The notes: generated by a model not told the origin, from the letters alone. DNA of 51,857 nt from an uncultured Pelagibacteraceae bacterium (GCA_902566705.1 CACFJT010000009.1:1-51857), one strand, 5' to 3'; shown: positions 16,980-27,000, counted from the stretch's first letter. A program made the numbers and translations.

Positions 16980-17777
16980 ATGTTTAGAAAATTGACAATT
17001 ACAATTTTATCAGTTTTTTTATTATCTTTTAATGCTTATGCTGATTCTAGTGGTGATTTAGAATTAAAAAAAAATCAAACTAAAGAAATTAGAGATTGTT
17101 TTGAAAAGTTAAACAGAGCAACATTTGCATTTAATCAAGGTTTAGACAAAGCAATTATAAAACCACTTGCTAAAGGTTATAGAAATTTACCAGATCCATT
17201 ACAAAAAGGAACTAGAAATGCTGTGAGAAACTTATCTAATTTAATTACTATTCCTAACAATGTACTTCAAGGGGATGTGAGAATGGCAATAATAAATACT
17301 GGAAGATTAGTTATAAATTCAACAGTGGGAATTTTGGGTACAATTGATGTTGCAAACAAGATGGGTTTTCCAAATTATGAAATGGAAGATTATGGTCAAA
17401 CTTTAGGAGCATGGGGTATAGGTCCAGGCTGCTATATTGTTCTACCGGTATTAGGTCCGTCAAGTGTTAGGGATACTGCCGGATCATTTATAAATGTATT
17501 GGGTGGTGACCCTTGGTATAACGCTTCAGCTCATGGTAATAACGAATTTTTAAATCAAAATATTTTTATAGCATCTAAGGTTTTAAGTGGAATAGATTTT
17601 CGAGCAAACAATATTGAGTCAATAGAGAACTTAGAAGCAAATTCTATTGATTTCTATGCATCCGTAAAAAGCTTGTATACTCAGGATCGAGAAAACAAAA
17701 TAAAGAACAATCAAAGGGGTAATATTGAAGTTCTTTACAAAAATGAAGAAGACTGGGAAGAAATAGAAGATCAATAA
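16980..17777 (+). CDS. mlaA: MlaA-family outer-membrane lipid asymmetry protein
   Basis: Component of the Mla system, which removes misplaced phospholipids from the outer leaflet of the outer membrane. The family core is clear: FEKLNRATFAFNQGLDK, RNLSNLITIPNNVLQGD, NSTVGILGTIDVA, EDYGQTLGAWGIGPGCYIVL and LGPSSVRDTAG. I start at the ATG at 16980; an in-frame TTG two codons earlier is less likely. The N-terminus is a signal peptide ending near AYADSS. E. coli MlaA is a lipoprotein, but no lipobox cysteine is seen here, so the protein may be released by ordinary signal peptidase. mlaC follows 15 bases later. Confidence 0.9.
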   Translation: MFRKLTITILSVFLLSFNAYADSSGDLELKKNQTKEIRDCFEKLNRATFAFNQGLDKAIIKPLAKGYRNLPDPLQKGTRNAVRNLSNLITIPNNVLQGDVRMAIINTGRLVINSTVGILGTIDVANKMGFPNYEMEDYGQTLGAWGIGPGCYIVLPVLGPSSVRDTAGSFINVLGGDPWYNASAHGNNEFLNQNIFIASKVLSGIDFRANNIESIENLEANSIDFYASVKSLYTQDRENKIKNNQRGNIEVLYKNEEDWEEIEDQ

Positions 17778-17792
17778 TTCAAAATACAATAA

Positions 17793-18383
17793 ATGAAAAC
17801 AAAAAAAATTATCATAATTTTATTTTTTTTGAGTTTTTTAAATGGTCAAGTTTATTCTATGGAACCAGACGTATTTGTACAATCTACGGTAAATAGAGCA
17901 TCTCAAATTTTGTCAAAAAATATAACTAAGAAACAAAAAATTAATGAACTTAAAATAGTTGCAAAAGAAACTGTAGATATAAAGGGTGTCGGCTTTTACT
18001 CTATAGGATCCGTAAGAAAAAGATTGAACGAAGAACAAATGCAAAAATATTCAGAATTATTTGAGGCTTATTTTTTAAAAAGTTTTTCAAGCAGATTGTC
18101 TGAGTATACTAATCCAAAAATAGAAGTACAAACAAAAGAAGTTTTAAATAAAAATTATACTATTGTTAATAGTATATTGGTTGGCACATCTGAAAGACCT
18201 GAGGTAAAAATTGATTGGAGAGTTTACACAAAAAATCCTGATAATCCTTTAATTAGAGACTTAATTATTGAGGGCCTAAGTTTAGCAAGAACTCAAAAAG
18301 AAGAATTTGCATCAATTTTAAATTCAAATGATGGTGATATAAATAGTTTATTTAGAGCTTTAGAAAAGTTTTCTGAAAATTAA
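17793..18383 (+). CDS. mlaC: MlaC-family periplasmic phospholipid carrier
   Basis: Soluble shuttle that carries phospholipid between the MlaA complex in the outer membrane and the MlaFEDB transporter in the inner membrane. The 196 residues start with a signal peptide (KKIIIILFFLSFLNGQVYS). They contain family features such as VDIKGVGFYSIGSV, LNEEQMQKYSELFEAYF and DWRVYT...IRDLIIEGLSLARTQKEEF. It is in the same short operon as mlaA. The ABC-transporter genes mlaFEDB are not in this window, so the inner-membrane half must be encoded elsewhere. Confidence 0.87.
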   Translation: MKTKKIIIILFFLSFLNGQVYSMEPDVFVQSTVNRASQILSKNITKKQKINELKIVAKETVDIKGVGFYSIGSVRKRLNEEQMQKYSELFEAYFLKSFSSRLSEYTNPKIEVQTKEVLNKNYTIVNSILVGTSERPEVKIDWRVYTKNPDNPLIRDLIIEGLSLARTQKEEFASILNSNDGDINSLFRALEKFSEN

Positions 18384-18384
18384 T

Positions 18385-18402
18385 ATAATTTATATAAATT
18401 AT
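18385..18402. terminator. AT-only palindrome between mlaC and the tRNA pair
   Basis: ATAATTTATATAAATTAT is a perfect 18-base palindrome in the 23-base gap between the convergent mlaC and tRNA genes. It could act as a weak bidirectional transcript end, but it has no GC and may be chance in so AT-rich a sequence. Confidence 0.25.
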
Positions 18403-18406
18403 TAAA

Positions 18407-18483
18407 TGGTGGGCCCGCCAGGACTCGAACCTGGGACCAATACATTATGAGTGTACTGCTCTAACCAACTGAGCTACAGGCCC
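18407..18483 (-). tRNA. tRNA with CAT anticodon (tRNA-Ile2 or elongator tRNA-Met)
   Basis: A full cloverleaf of 77 bases with encoded CCA. The acceptor is GGGCCTG/CGGGCCC, the D-loop has the usual GG, the anticodon loop is CTCATAA (anticodon CAT), and the T-arm is CCAGG-TTCGAGT-CCTGG. The GGGCC acceptor resembles that of alphaproteobacterial tRNA-Ile more than elongator Met, so it may be the isoleucine tRNA whose C34 is changed to lysidine by TilS. Sequence alone does not settle this. It lies 57 bases after the tRNA-Val gene in the same direction. Confidence 0.92.
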
Positions 18484-18540
18484 AAACACATAAGATAATT
18501 ATATCATTTTTTTTATGTAATCAATTAAAGATACTTAAAA

Positions 18541-18615
18541 TGGTGGGCCGTGTTGGTTACGCTCCAACTACCCCTGCAATGTCAATGCAGTACTCTACTA
18601 TTGAGCTAACGGCCC
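18541..18615 (-). tRNA. tRNA-Val(GAC) with non-canonical D- and T-loops
   Basis: The 75 bases fold into a cloverleaf with perfect stems: acceptor GGGCCGT/ACGGCCC, D-stem GCTC/GAGT, anticodon stem CTGCA/TGCAG around TTGACAT (anticodon GAC), T-stem GTTGG/CCAAC, discriminator A and encoded CCA. The two loops that form the tRNA elbow are abnormal. The D-loop is AATAGTA, only seven bases and without the GG pair. The T-loop is AGCGTAA instead of the TTC-A consensus. It starts four bases after the rpoD stop codon and is probably cut from the rpoD transcript. It is either a divergent or decaying tRNA, or the loops carry assembly errors. Confidence 0.75.
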
Positions 18616-18619
18616 CAGA

Positions 18620-20443
18620 TTAGCTTTCAAGAAAACTTTTTAATTGCTTAGATCTACTAGGATGCTTTAATTTTCTTAAAGCTTTAGCCTCGATTTGTCT
18701 TATTCTTTCTCTAGTCACAGAAAATTGCAGACCGACTTCTTCAAGTGTATGGTCTGTATTCATTCCAACTCCAAATCTCATCCTAAGTACTCTTTCCTCT
18801 CTTGGTGTAAGAGTGGACAAAATTTTTGTAGTTGCCTCACCAAGATTTGATTTGATTGCCTGCTCTAATGGAGCTAAAGCTTTTGTATCTTCAATAAAAT
18901 CACCCAAACTACTATCTTCCTCATCTCCAACAGGTTTCTCTAATGAAACAGGTTCCTTAGAAATCTTTAGAACTTTTCTTACTTTATCTAGGGGCATCCT
19001 AAGCTTTTGAGCTAATTCTTCTGGTGTAGCTTCTCTACCAAATTCACTTAATATTAAACGTTGTGTTCTAACAATTTTATTTATAGTTTCAATCATATGA
19101 ACGGGAATTCTTATGGTTCTCGCCTGATCAGCGATTGATCTTGTTATAGCTTGTCTAATCCACCAAGTTGCGTATGTTGAAAACTTATACCCCCTTCTGT
19201 ACTCAAACTTATCAACAGCTTTCATTAAACCAATATTTCCCTCTTGAATTAAATCTAAGAATTGCAAACCTCTATTTGTATATTTTTTTGCAATAGATAT
19301 TACTAATCTTAAATTAGCTTCAACCATCTCCTTTTTTGCTATTCTAGATTCTTTCTCACCTTTTTGAATTCTACTAACTAATTTTTTAAAATCCGTAACT
19401 GAAATTCCTAATTTATAACTAATTTCAATCAATCTCTCTCTAATATTTTTGAATTCTTCCTTATTTTTGTTAAAAAACTGCTTCCAAAGATTGTTGGTAT
19501 CTAAAAATTTTTTTAGGTTAGGATTAATCTCATTGCCAATATAAAATTTAATAAATTCAGTTCGTGGTATTTTTTGATCCATTGCAAGCCTTAGAAGATT
19601 TCCTTCTAGGGAAATTATTTTTTTATTTTCTACATAGTGTTTTTGTACAAGCTCCTCTAGAACTGAGGGTGATAATTGTAAAGACTTAATATTTTCTAGA
19701 ATATCATTAACTATTTTTTCATACCCTCTCTCTTTTGCTGGAGAAAAAGTTTGAGAGTTAAGAACACATTTTAACTTTTCATTTTGGTATTTTATTAATT
19801 TATTGTATTCCCTAGTAAGAATATTTACTGTTTTTAAAACTTTTGGTTTTATTTCTGTTTCCATTGCTGCAAGAGTTGGATTAAAATCATCATCCTCATC
19901 ACTTGAATTTTCGTCTTTATCAACTTCCCCTGAATTTTTTTGTTTTGCACTTGGTCCTGTTGTTTCATCTTCCATGTAATTAGTATCAATATCAATTATC
20001 TCTCTTACTAAAATTTCATCTTTCTGTAGTTGATTATTCCATTCAAAAAATTGTTGAGCAGTTATAGGGCTTTGTGAAAGTGCAATTAACATTACATCTT
20101 TTCCAGCCTCAATTCTTTTTGCAATTGCTATTTCCCCTTCTCGTGATAATAGTTCAACACCTCCCATTTCTCTGAGGTACATTCTTATAGGGTCATCACT
20201 TTTTTCTATTGTTTTACCCTCTTCTTTGTTTGAATTATCTTTTTTTCTAAGAATTTTAAAATCAGATTTCTTTTCTACTAAAGAAATGTTTTCGTCCAAG
20301 ATATGAATAAATGCCTGGGCTAAATTTTCATCTGAAAGATTTCTTTTTCCTAAAGACTTACTTAACTCTTCATAAGTAATGAAACCCCTATGAGTTCCTC
20401 GACCCATTAATCTAGCAAACGATTTTGTAATAATTCTTTCCAC
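18620..20443 (-). CDS. rpoD: Primary RNA polymerase sigma factor (sigma70)
   Basis: Housekeeping sigma factor that directs RNA polymerase to -35/-10 promoters. The N-terminus holds region 1.1 ([13 protein letters not shown]). Region 1.2 includes [21 protein letters not shown], followed by an acidic non-conserved insert. Region 2 is [22 protein letters not shown] through [18 protein letters not shown]. Region 4, in the last 70 residues, includes [10 protein letters not shown] and [21 protein letters not shown]. The 607-residue frame opens with GTG. No ATG is available upstream before a stop eight codons away, and the first ATG (codon 14) would cut region 1.1. The tRNA-Val gene begins four bases downstream. 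Confidence 0.95.
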   Translation of the reverse strand: MERIITKSFARLMGRGTHRGFITYEELSKSLGKRNLSDENLAQAFIHILDENISLVEKKSDFKILRKKDNSNKEEGKTIEKSDDPIRMYLREMGGVELLSREGEIAIAKRIEAGKDVMLIALSQSPITAQQFFEWNNQLQKDEILVREIIDIDTNYMEDETTGPSAKQKNSGEVDKDENSSDEDDDFNPTLAAMETEIKPKVLKTVNILTREYNKLIKYQNEKLKCVLNSQTFSPAKERGYEKIVNDILENIKSLQLSPSVLEELVQKHYVENKKIISLEGNLLRLAMDQKIPRTEFIKFYIGNEINPNLKKFLDTNNLWKQFFNKNKEEFKNIRERLIEISYKLGISVTDFKKLVSRIQKGEKESRIAKKEMVEANLRLVISIAKKYTNRGLQFLDLIQEGNIGLMKAVDKFEYRRGYKFSTYATWWIRQAITRSIADQARTIRIPVHMIETINKIVRTQRLILSEFGREATPEELAQKLRMPLDKVRKVLKISKEPVSLEKPVGDEEDSSLGDFIEDTKALAPLEQAIKSNLGEATTKILSTLTPREERVLRMRFGVGMNTDHTLEEVGLQFSVTRERIRQIEAKALRKLKHPSRSKQLKSFLES

Positions 20444-20465
20444 AGCAATTTGAGTTTGGAAGTCT

Positions 20466-20485
20466 TATATAATGTCAATTATATA
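20466..20485. repeat. Inverted repeat between dnaG and rpoD
   Basis: TATATAAT and ATTATATA form a perfect 8-bp inverted repeat around GTCA in the 67-base gap between dnaG and the rpoD GTG. It could be a hairpin in the mRNA or part of an rpoD promoter, since both arms resemble -10 elements. No strong -35 partner is visible. Confidence 0.4.
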
Positions 20486-20510
20486 AAAATCCATTACTAA
20501 TTTAGTCGGT

Positions 20511-22286
20511 TTAGTTGAGATTCTGCTTTTTTTTTAGCGCTTTTAGCTCATTAAATGTGGTCTCACTCATATCAATAGAAAACTTCGATTCTAATTCCTG
20601 GATTCTAAACTCAAGATCATAATTCATCAAATCTCTTGAGATATCCTCTAATAATTCGATAACTTTTTGATCATCATCAGATTGATTGTTTAGAATGTGT
20701 TTGATTGGAGCAAATTTATTTATTTTTTCTATTAATTGAATATCCAAATTAAGATCTTGAAATTTAATTTGCGAACCAGATTTTAATTTTTCAACAATCA
20801 TTTCAAATATTTTTTTATTTAACTCAGTAAATAATTTAATATTTTCAATCAAATGAATATTTGCTTGAAACAAATCTAATTTATTTATAACCAAATATAA
20901 TATGGAAAACTCTTTTAATTCAACACCAGTCAAAGACTGACTTTCTTTAAAATATTTTTTAGTACTTTCTAAAGATTTTGTTTTCTTTGAATAAAATATT
21001 TTATTCTTTTGATTGGAATGTGGTGTTAACTCAGCAATTTTTTCTAAAAAATATTCTAAAACATATTTTTTTATAAAATCATCTTTTATTGTATTTGCAA
21101 TCCCTCTTAGTTTTTTCTCAAAAGTAGCCATCGATGAAGGATTATTTTTAGTTTGTTTTTTATAATGACTAAAAATAAATTGATGAATGGATAATTTGCT
21201 CTGCTTTGTAAAATCTATAAAATTAGCTTTACCGATTTTATTTATATAGCTATCTGGATCTTCTTTGTCTGGTAAAAATAAAAATGAAATTTGTTTTTCA
21301 GGTTTCAGTTCCTTTATTGAATTTTCAGCAGCTCTTACAGCAGCTTTATAACCACTTTCGTCACCATCAAAGCATATTATGATGTCATCAAAAAATTGAT
21401 TTAAAGTTAAAATCTGCTTGTCAGTCAAAGAGGTCCCAAGATTTGCCACAACATTATCAATTCCATTTTTGCTTAGACCAACAACATCCATGTATCCTTC
21501 AACCAGATAAATATGATCGATCTTATTAGAAAGCTTTCTTGCTAGATCTAAATTATATAAGTTTGATCCCTTTTTAAAAAAATTTGTTTCGGGTGAATTT
21601 ATATATTTAGCTAAATAATCTATATTTTCAATTATTCTTCCACCTAAAGCAATTGGTTGACCTGAAATATTATTGATAGGAAATATTAATCTACCTCTAA
21701 ATCTTTCTATATAAACTTTTTTTTTCTCATCAAAATAAAATAAACCAGTCTCTAAAAGAGTTTGTTCACCATGTTCTTTTTTTAATTTTTCAAAATAATT
21801 TGGATTTTTTTCTATATATCCTATTTTAAATCTTTTTACTTCATCTTTACTAAGTGATCTATTTTTTAAATATTCTCTAGCAATCGAACAATCTTCATTT
21901 TTTAAAAGTTCATTGTGATAAAAATCTACATAATTACTAAAAATAGATTTATACTCATTCCATTTCTTCTCTTTTTCTTCATCTTGTTTTGAAAACATAT
22001 ATGGCTGCATCCCTGCAAATTGAGCTAAGTATTTGACTGCCTCTCCAAATTTTAAATTTTGAGTTTTCATCACAAAATCAAAAATATTGCCATGTTCTGA
22101 AGTTGCAAAACAATGGTAAAATTCTTTTTCATCATTTACAGTAAACGAGGGTGTTTTTTCATTTTTGAAAGGTGATAGACCTACAAATTCTTTACCTCTT
22201 TTTTTTAAAGAAACAGTTTTGGATACTACTGTTGAAACTTTCAACCTATTTTTAATTTCATCAAGGTACTCTTTTGGGTATTTCAT
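20511..22286 (-). CDS. dnaG: DNA primase
   Basis: Makes RNA primers for DNA replication. The N-terminal domain aligns well with the primase zinc-binding domain, but the usual CPFH and CFGC ligand sets read S38-P-F-K41 and C59-F-A-T62, so three of four zinc ligands are gone. The catalytic TOPRIM core keeps GRLIFPI, LVEGYMDVVGL, NLGTSLTDKQ and IICFDGDESGYKAA. The C-terminal third is the helicase-interacting region. The length of 591 is normal. The ATG shares one base with the end of the full-length yqeY frame (TAATG). The order yqeY-dnaG-rpoD is a familiar macromolecular-synthesis arrangement. Confidence 0.94.
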   Translation of the reverse strand: MKYPKEYLDEIKNRLKVSTVVSKTVSLKKRGKEFVGLSPFKNEKTPSFTVNDEKEFYHCFATSEHGNIFDFVMKTQNLKFGEAVKYLAQFAGMQPYMFSKQDEEKEKKWNEYKSIFSNYVDFYHNELLKNEDCSIAREYLKNRSLSKDEVKRFKIGYIEKNPNYFEKLKKEHGEQTLLETGLFYFDEKKKVYIERFRGRLIFPINNISGQPIALGGRIIENIDYLAKYINSPETNFFKKGSNLYNLDLARKLSNKIDHIYLVEGYMDVVGLSKNGIDNVVANLGTSLTDKQILTLNQFFDDIIICFDGDESGYKAAVRAAENSIKELKPEKQISFLFLPDKEDPDSYINKIGKANFIDFTKQSKLSIHQFIFSHYKKQTKNNPSSMATFEKKLRGIANTIKDDFIKKYVLEYFLEKIAELTPHSNQKNKIFYSKKTKSLESTKKYFKESQSLTGVELKEFSILYLVINKLDLFQANIHLIENIKLFTELNKKIFEMIVEKLKSGSQIKFQDLNLDIQLIEKINKFAPIKHILNNQSDDDQKVIELLEDISRDLMNYDLEFRIQELESKFSIDMSETTFNELKALKKKQNLN

Positions 22287-22748
22287 TATTTGTTCAACAA
22301 TTCTTTAATCATTGATCCTGCTTTAGAAAAATCAATTTCGTCTGCATGAGTTTTTTTTGAGTTCACCCATAACTTTTCCCATATCTTTTAATGAATTTGC
22401 TCCAATTTTCGAAATAACATCTGCACAAATTTTCTTAGTTTCCTCTTCACTAAGCTGCTTTGGTAAGAAACCTGTTAGGATGTCATATTCATTTTGTTCA
22501 ACCTCTAAAAGATCTGTTCTGCTATTTTTTTTGTAAATATCAATTGATTCGGCCCGCTGCTTAACCATTTTTTTCAAAAGTTTTTTAATATCCTCATCAT
22601 CAGTTTCCTTTTTATTGGGGCCTGATCTGTTAACAATGTCCAAATCCTTAATAGAAGATAATATTAACCTATAGGTTGATATTTTATTTTTATCTTTAGA
22701 TTTTAGAGCATTTTTATATTCGTTTTCAATGGTCTGTTTTAATGACAT
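22286..22748 (-). CDS. yqeY: GatB/YqeY-domain protein, 3' end frameshifted
   Basis: Small all-helical protein related to the tail domain of the GatB amidotransferase subunit; its exact role is not settled. The first frame (22748-22332, 138 residues) has LKSKDKNKISTYRLILSSIKD, EYDILTGFLPKQLSEEE and GKVMGELKK. It then runs into the unrelated tail NSCRRN. In another frame the expected end THADEIDFSKAGSMIKELLNK is present, stopping at 22286. The span 22748-22286 is 154 codons plus one base, and the frames join at an A8 run (22351-22358). With A7 the protein would be 153 residues, the normal family length. The full-length stop overlaps the dnaG start by one base, which supports the repaired frame as the real gene. 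Confidence 0.88.
22351..22358 (-). other. A8 homopolymer at the yqeY frame break
   Basis: Eight A on the coding strand between CTC and CTCATG. Removing one A (or adding two) restores the conserved YqeY C-terminus. This is the same direction of shift as at the murG A9 tract. Confidence 0.8.
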
Positions 22749-22824
22749 AATCTTTTAATCTACTTTAAAGAAAAAATTCTTCAAAAGAAAATTTGTTTTT
22801 TTACAATTTTATATTACATCTCTG

Positions 22825-22853
22825 TTGCGATAATAAAGCAATTATTGTATTAA
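22825..22853 (+). promoter_or_regulatory. Possible carAB promoter
   Basis: TTGCGA (22825-22830) and TATTAA (22848-22853) lie 17 bases apart, about 22 bases before the carA start. The leader would be only about 15 bases long, so no attenuator fits. The match is moderate in an AT-rich background. Confidence 0.4.
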
Positions 22854-22874
22854 CCTTTAACTCATGAGTTGTAA

Positions 22875-24071
22875 TTGAACAAAAAATCAAAAAAAACTAA
22901 CTCAAAAATAAAATCTCAAATCAATACAGGCGTTTTAGTTCTCGAAAATAAGAAGGTATTCAAAGGAATTGGAATTGGTTACCAAGGAGAAGCTACAGGC
23001 GAAGTTTGCTTTAATACATCATTAACAGGATACCAGGAAATTATTTCTGATCCTTCATATGCGGGTCAAATTATCAACTTTACCTTTCCACATATAGGAA
23101 ATGTTGGAACTAATAAAGAGGATCTTGAGTCTGATAAAATATGGGCAAAAGGACTAATAATTAACTCAGAAATAACCTCACCCTCAAACTATAGATCTTT
23201 TCTACATTTAGACTCTTGGCTAAAGAAAAATAAAATTGTTGGAATTACTGGCTTAGACACCAGAAGCCTAACAAGCTTTATAAGAGACAAAGGCGCCCCC
23301 AAAGGTACTATTAGTTATTCAAAAAAAGGAAAATTTAATATTAATAAATTGACCAACTCTACAATAAAATGGAGTGGATTAAAAAATCTTGATCTTGCAG
23401 AAGTAGTTTCAACCCAGAAAAATTATATTTGGAAAGGTCTTAAAACATGGAAAAAAGAGGTTGGATATAAAAAAAATAACAGGAACTCATTTCATGTTGT
23501 TGCAATTGATTATGGAATTAAAAAAAACATCTTAAGATATTTTTCTGACTTCAACTGTAAAGTAACAGTTGTATCCTGCAAAACTAGTGCCCACAAAATT
23601 TTAGCTCTAAAACCAAGTGGAATATTCTTATCAAATGGTCCTGGTGATCCAGCTGCAACAGGGAAATATGCTATAGAAATTATTAATGATCTAATTAAAA
23701 ATAATTTACCTATATTTGGTATTTGTTTAGGTCACCAGATTTTGGCATTAGCTTTAGGTGGCAAAACAAAAAAAATGAAGTTAGGACATAGAGGCGCAAA
23801 CCATCCTGTTAAAAATTTAGTAAACGACAAAGTTGAAATTACTAGTCAAAATCATGGGTTTGTAGTAGTTGAAGAAACTTTACCAAAAAAAATTTTAGTA
23901 ACTCATAAATCTCTTTTTGATAATACTATTGAAGGAATAAAGCTTAAAAATAAACCAATATTTTCAGTTCAATATCATCCTGAGTCTAATCCTGGACCCC
24001 AAGATAGTGTTTATTTGTTTCAAGAATTTATTAATAACATGAAAAAAAATGCCAAAAAGAAAAGATATTAA
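22875..24071 (+). CDS. carA: Carbamoyl-phosphate synthase small (glutaminase) subunit
   Basis: Class I glutamine amidotransferase that releases ammonia from glutamine for CarB; the product feeds arginine and pyrimidine synthesis. The N-terminal half has the CarA-specific [24 protein letters not shown] region. The C-terminal half has SNGPGDP, the nucleophile C284 in GICLGHQ and the catalytic HPES pair near the end. At 398 residues it is full length. The frame opens with TTG, since no ATG is available before the conserved [10 protein letters not shown]. The 3' end overlaps carB by 23 bases. Confidence 0.95.
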   Translation: MNKKSKKTNSKIKSQINTGVLVLENKKVFKGIGIGYQGEATGEVCFNTSLTGYQEIISDPSYAGQIINFTFPHIGNVGTNKEDLESDKIWAKGLIINSEITSPSNYRSFLHLDSWLKKNKIVGITGLDTRSLTSFIRDKGAPKGTISYSKKGKFNINKLTNSTIKWSGLKNLDLAEVVSTQKNYIWKGLKTWKKEVGYKKNNRNSFHVVAIDYGIKKNILRYFSDFNCKVTVVSCKTSAHKILALKPSGIFLSNGPGDPAATGKYAIEIINDLIKNNLPIFGICLGHQILALALGGKTKKMKLGHRGANHPVKNLVNDKVEITSQNHGFVVVEETLPKKILVTHKSLFDNTIEGIKLKNKPIFSVQYHPESNPGPQDSVYLFQEFINNMKKNAKKKRY

Positions 24072-27000
24072 AAAAATATTAGTTGTAGGAGCTGGTCCAA
24101 TAATTATAGGACAAGCATGTGAATTTGATTATTCAGGAACACAAGCTTGTAAAGCTCTGAAAGATGAAGGTTATAAAGTAATTTTAATAAACTCAAATCC
24201 TGCAACCATTATGACAGATCCAGATGTTGCGGATAAAACTTACATTGAGCCAATTACACTAGGCGTACTAGAAAAAATTCTCAAAAAAGAAAAGCCAGAC
24301 GCAATTCTACCAACTATGGGGGGTCAAACTGCTCTCAATCTTGCAATGGAAGCTGAGAAAAAAGGAGTTCTAAAAAAATACAAAATAGAATTGATTGGAG
24401 CGAATTCAAAGGCAATTTCTAACGCTGAAGACAGAAAGAAATTTAGAAAAAATATGATTGATATAGGTTTAGATTTACCAAAATCTGAAATTGTTAATAA
24501 TAACAACCAAGCATCAAAAGTATTAAAAAAAATTGGTTTACCTGCAATTATAAGACCTGCATTTACACTTGGAGGACTCGGCGGAGGAATAGCTAAAACA
24601 AAAAAAGATTATTTTAAGATTGTTAAAACTGGGTTGCACGAGTCTCCTGTAAGCCAAGTTCTTGTTGAGGAATGTTTGGAAGGTTGGAAAGAATTTGAAA
24701 TGGAGGTGGTAAGAGATAAGAAAGATAACTGTATTATTATTTGCTCTATTGAAAATATAGATCCGATGGGAATTCATACAGGTGACTCAGCCACAATTGC
24801 TCCCGCTCTCACTCTTACTGATAAAGAGTACCAGGTAATGAGAAATGCATCTATTGCATGTTTAAGAAAGATTGGAGTTGAAACTGGAGGATCAAATGTT
24901 CAGTTTGCTATCAATCCTAAAAATGGACGAATGGTTGTCATTGAAATGAATCCACGTGTATCAAGATCATCAGCACTTGCATCAAAAGCAACTGGATTTC
25001 CTATTGCAAAAATTGCTGCAAAATTAGCAGTTGGTTATACCTTAGATGAATTAAAAAATGAAATAACTAAAGTTACTCCTGCATCATTTGAACCAAGTAT
25101 AGATTATGTTGTAACTAAAATTCCTAGATTTACATTTGAAAAATTTTCAACCTCTCCTGCAACTTTAGGAACATCTATGAAATCTGTAGGTGAAGCAATG
25201 GCTATTGGAAGAAACTTTAAGGAATCTCTACAAAAAGCACTAGTGTCTCTTGAAACTGGTTTTTCAGGTTTAGATAGAATTTTTGATTTAAATAAAAAAC
25301 AAATTGAAAAGAATCTTAAAGAAACTATTCCAAATAAGATATTACTAGTGGCAGAAGCAATTAGAAAAAAAATAAATTTAAAGAAAATATATAATTTATC
25401 CAAAATTGATCCTTGGTTTTTAGAACAAATTAAAGAGATAGTTGATTGTGAAACACAAATAAAAAATAAAGGACTTCCAAGAGATTTTGCAGAATTTAAC
25501 AGAATAAAATCAATAGGGTTTTCTGACAAAAAACTTTCAGAATTAACTAAAAAGTCTGAAGAAATTGTTAGAAGAAAAAGATCAGCGCTTAAAATACTAC
25601 CAGTTTATAAAAAAGTGGATACTTGTGCAGCTGAATTCAAATCTTTCACACCTTATATGTACTCAACTTACCAAAGAAATTTTTCAATTAACTCAGAATG
25701 TGAAGCTTATCCATCAAATAAAAAAAAAATAATTATTCTTGGAGGAGGACCAAATAGAATTGGTCAAGGAATTGAGTTTGATTATTGCTGTTGTCAGGCA
25801 AGTTTTTCATTAAAAGATGCAGGTTTTGAAACTATAATGGTGAATTGTAACCCAGAAACAGTTTCCACCGATTATGATACGAGTGATCGATTGTATTTTG
25901 AGCCTTTAAAAGAAGAATACGTTTTTAACATAATTAAAAAAGAACAAGAAAATGGAAACTTAGTTGGCGTGATAGCTCAGTTTGGTGGCCAAACTCCAAT
26001 TAAACTTGCTAAATTTTTACATGAAAACAAGCTGCCAATTTTAGGAACGCAATATACATCAATCGATTTAGCAGAAGATAGAGATCGATTTAGAAGTTTA
26101 TTGAATAAATTAAAACTTAAGCAGGCGGAAAGTGGAATTGCAAAGACATTTGATCAGGCAGTAAAAATTGCAGATAAAATAGGGTTACCATTAATGGTAA
26201 GACCTTCATATGTTCTGGGTGGAAGAGCAATGGAAATTGTTCATGAAAAAAATCAACTTAAAAAATTTATTGAGGAAGCTTTTAAAGCTGCAGAAGAAAA
26301 TCCAATTTTGATTGATAAATTTATCGATCATGCAATGGAAGTAGATGTGGATGCCATATCAGACGGACAACAAGTTCACGTTGCAGGTATTATGCAGCAT
26401 ATTGAAGAAGCTGGAATTCATTCTGGAGACTCAGCATGCAGCCTACCCCCTGTATCAATTAAACCATACCTTCTAAATGAAATAGAAAATCAAACTAAAA
26501 AACTTGCTTTAGCTTTAAAGGTTAAAGGATTCATGAACATACAGTTTGCAATAAAAAAAGATAAAATTTATGTGATTGAAGTTAATCCAAGAGCGAGTCG
26601 GACAGTTCCTTTTGTATCTAAAGCAAAAGGATTGCCTCTAGCTAAAATTGCATCAAGGGTTATGGCTGGAGAAAAATTATCAAGATTTAATTTAAAGGAC
26701 AAATCGAGAGGAATGTACGCAGTTAAAGAAGCTGTATTCCCATTTAATAAATTTCCAAACAGTGACTTGTTATTAGGGCCTGAAATGAAATCAACTGGAG
26801 AGGTTATGGGATTTGATAAAAATTTTGGAATGGCTTTCGCTAAAAGTCAAATTGCAGCAGCTAACTCATTACCAAAACAAGGATTAGCATTTATATCTCT
26901 TAAAGATAGTCACAAAGATGAGGGAATTGATTTGGCAAAAGAACTTCTTAAACTTAAGTTTACATTATGTGCAACTAGAGGAACTGCAGAATACATTCGA

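Noticed and set aside
24324-25529. Minus-strand open frames opposite carB
   Set aside because: They have no domain features or ribosome sites and lie antisense to a fully conserved carB.
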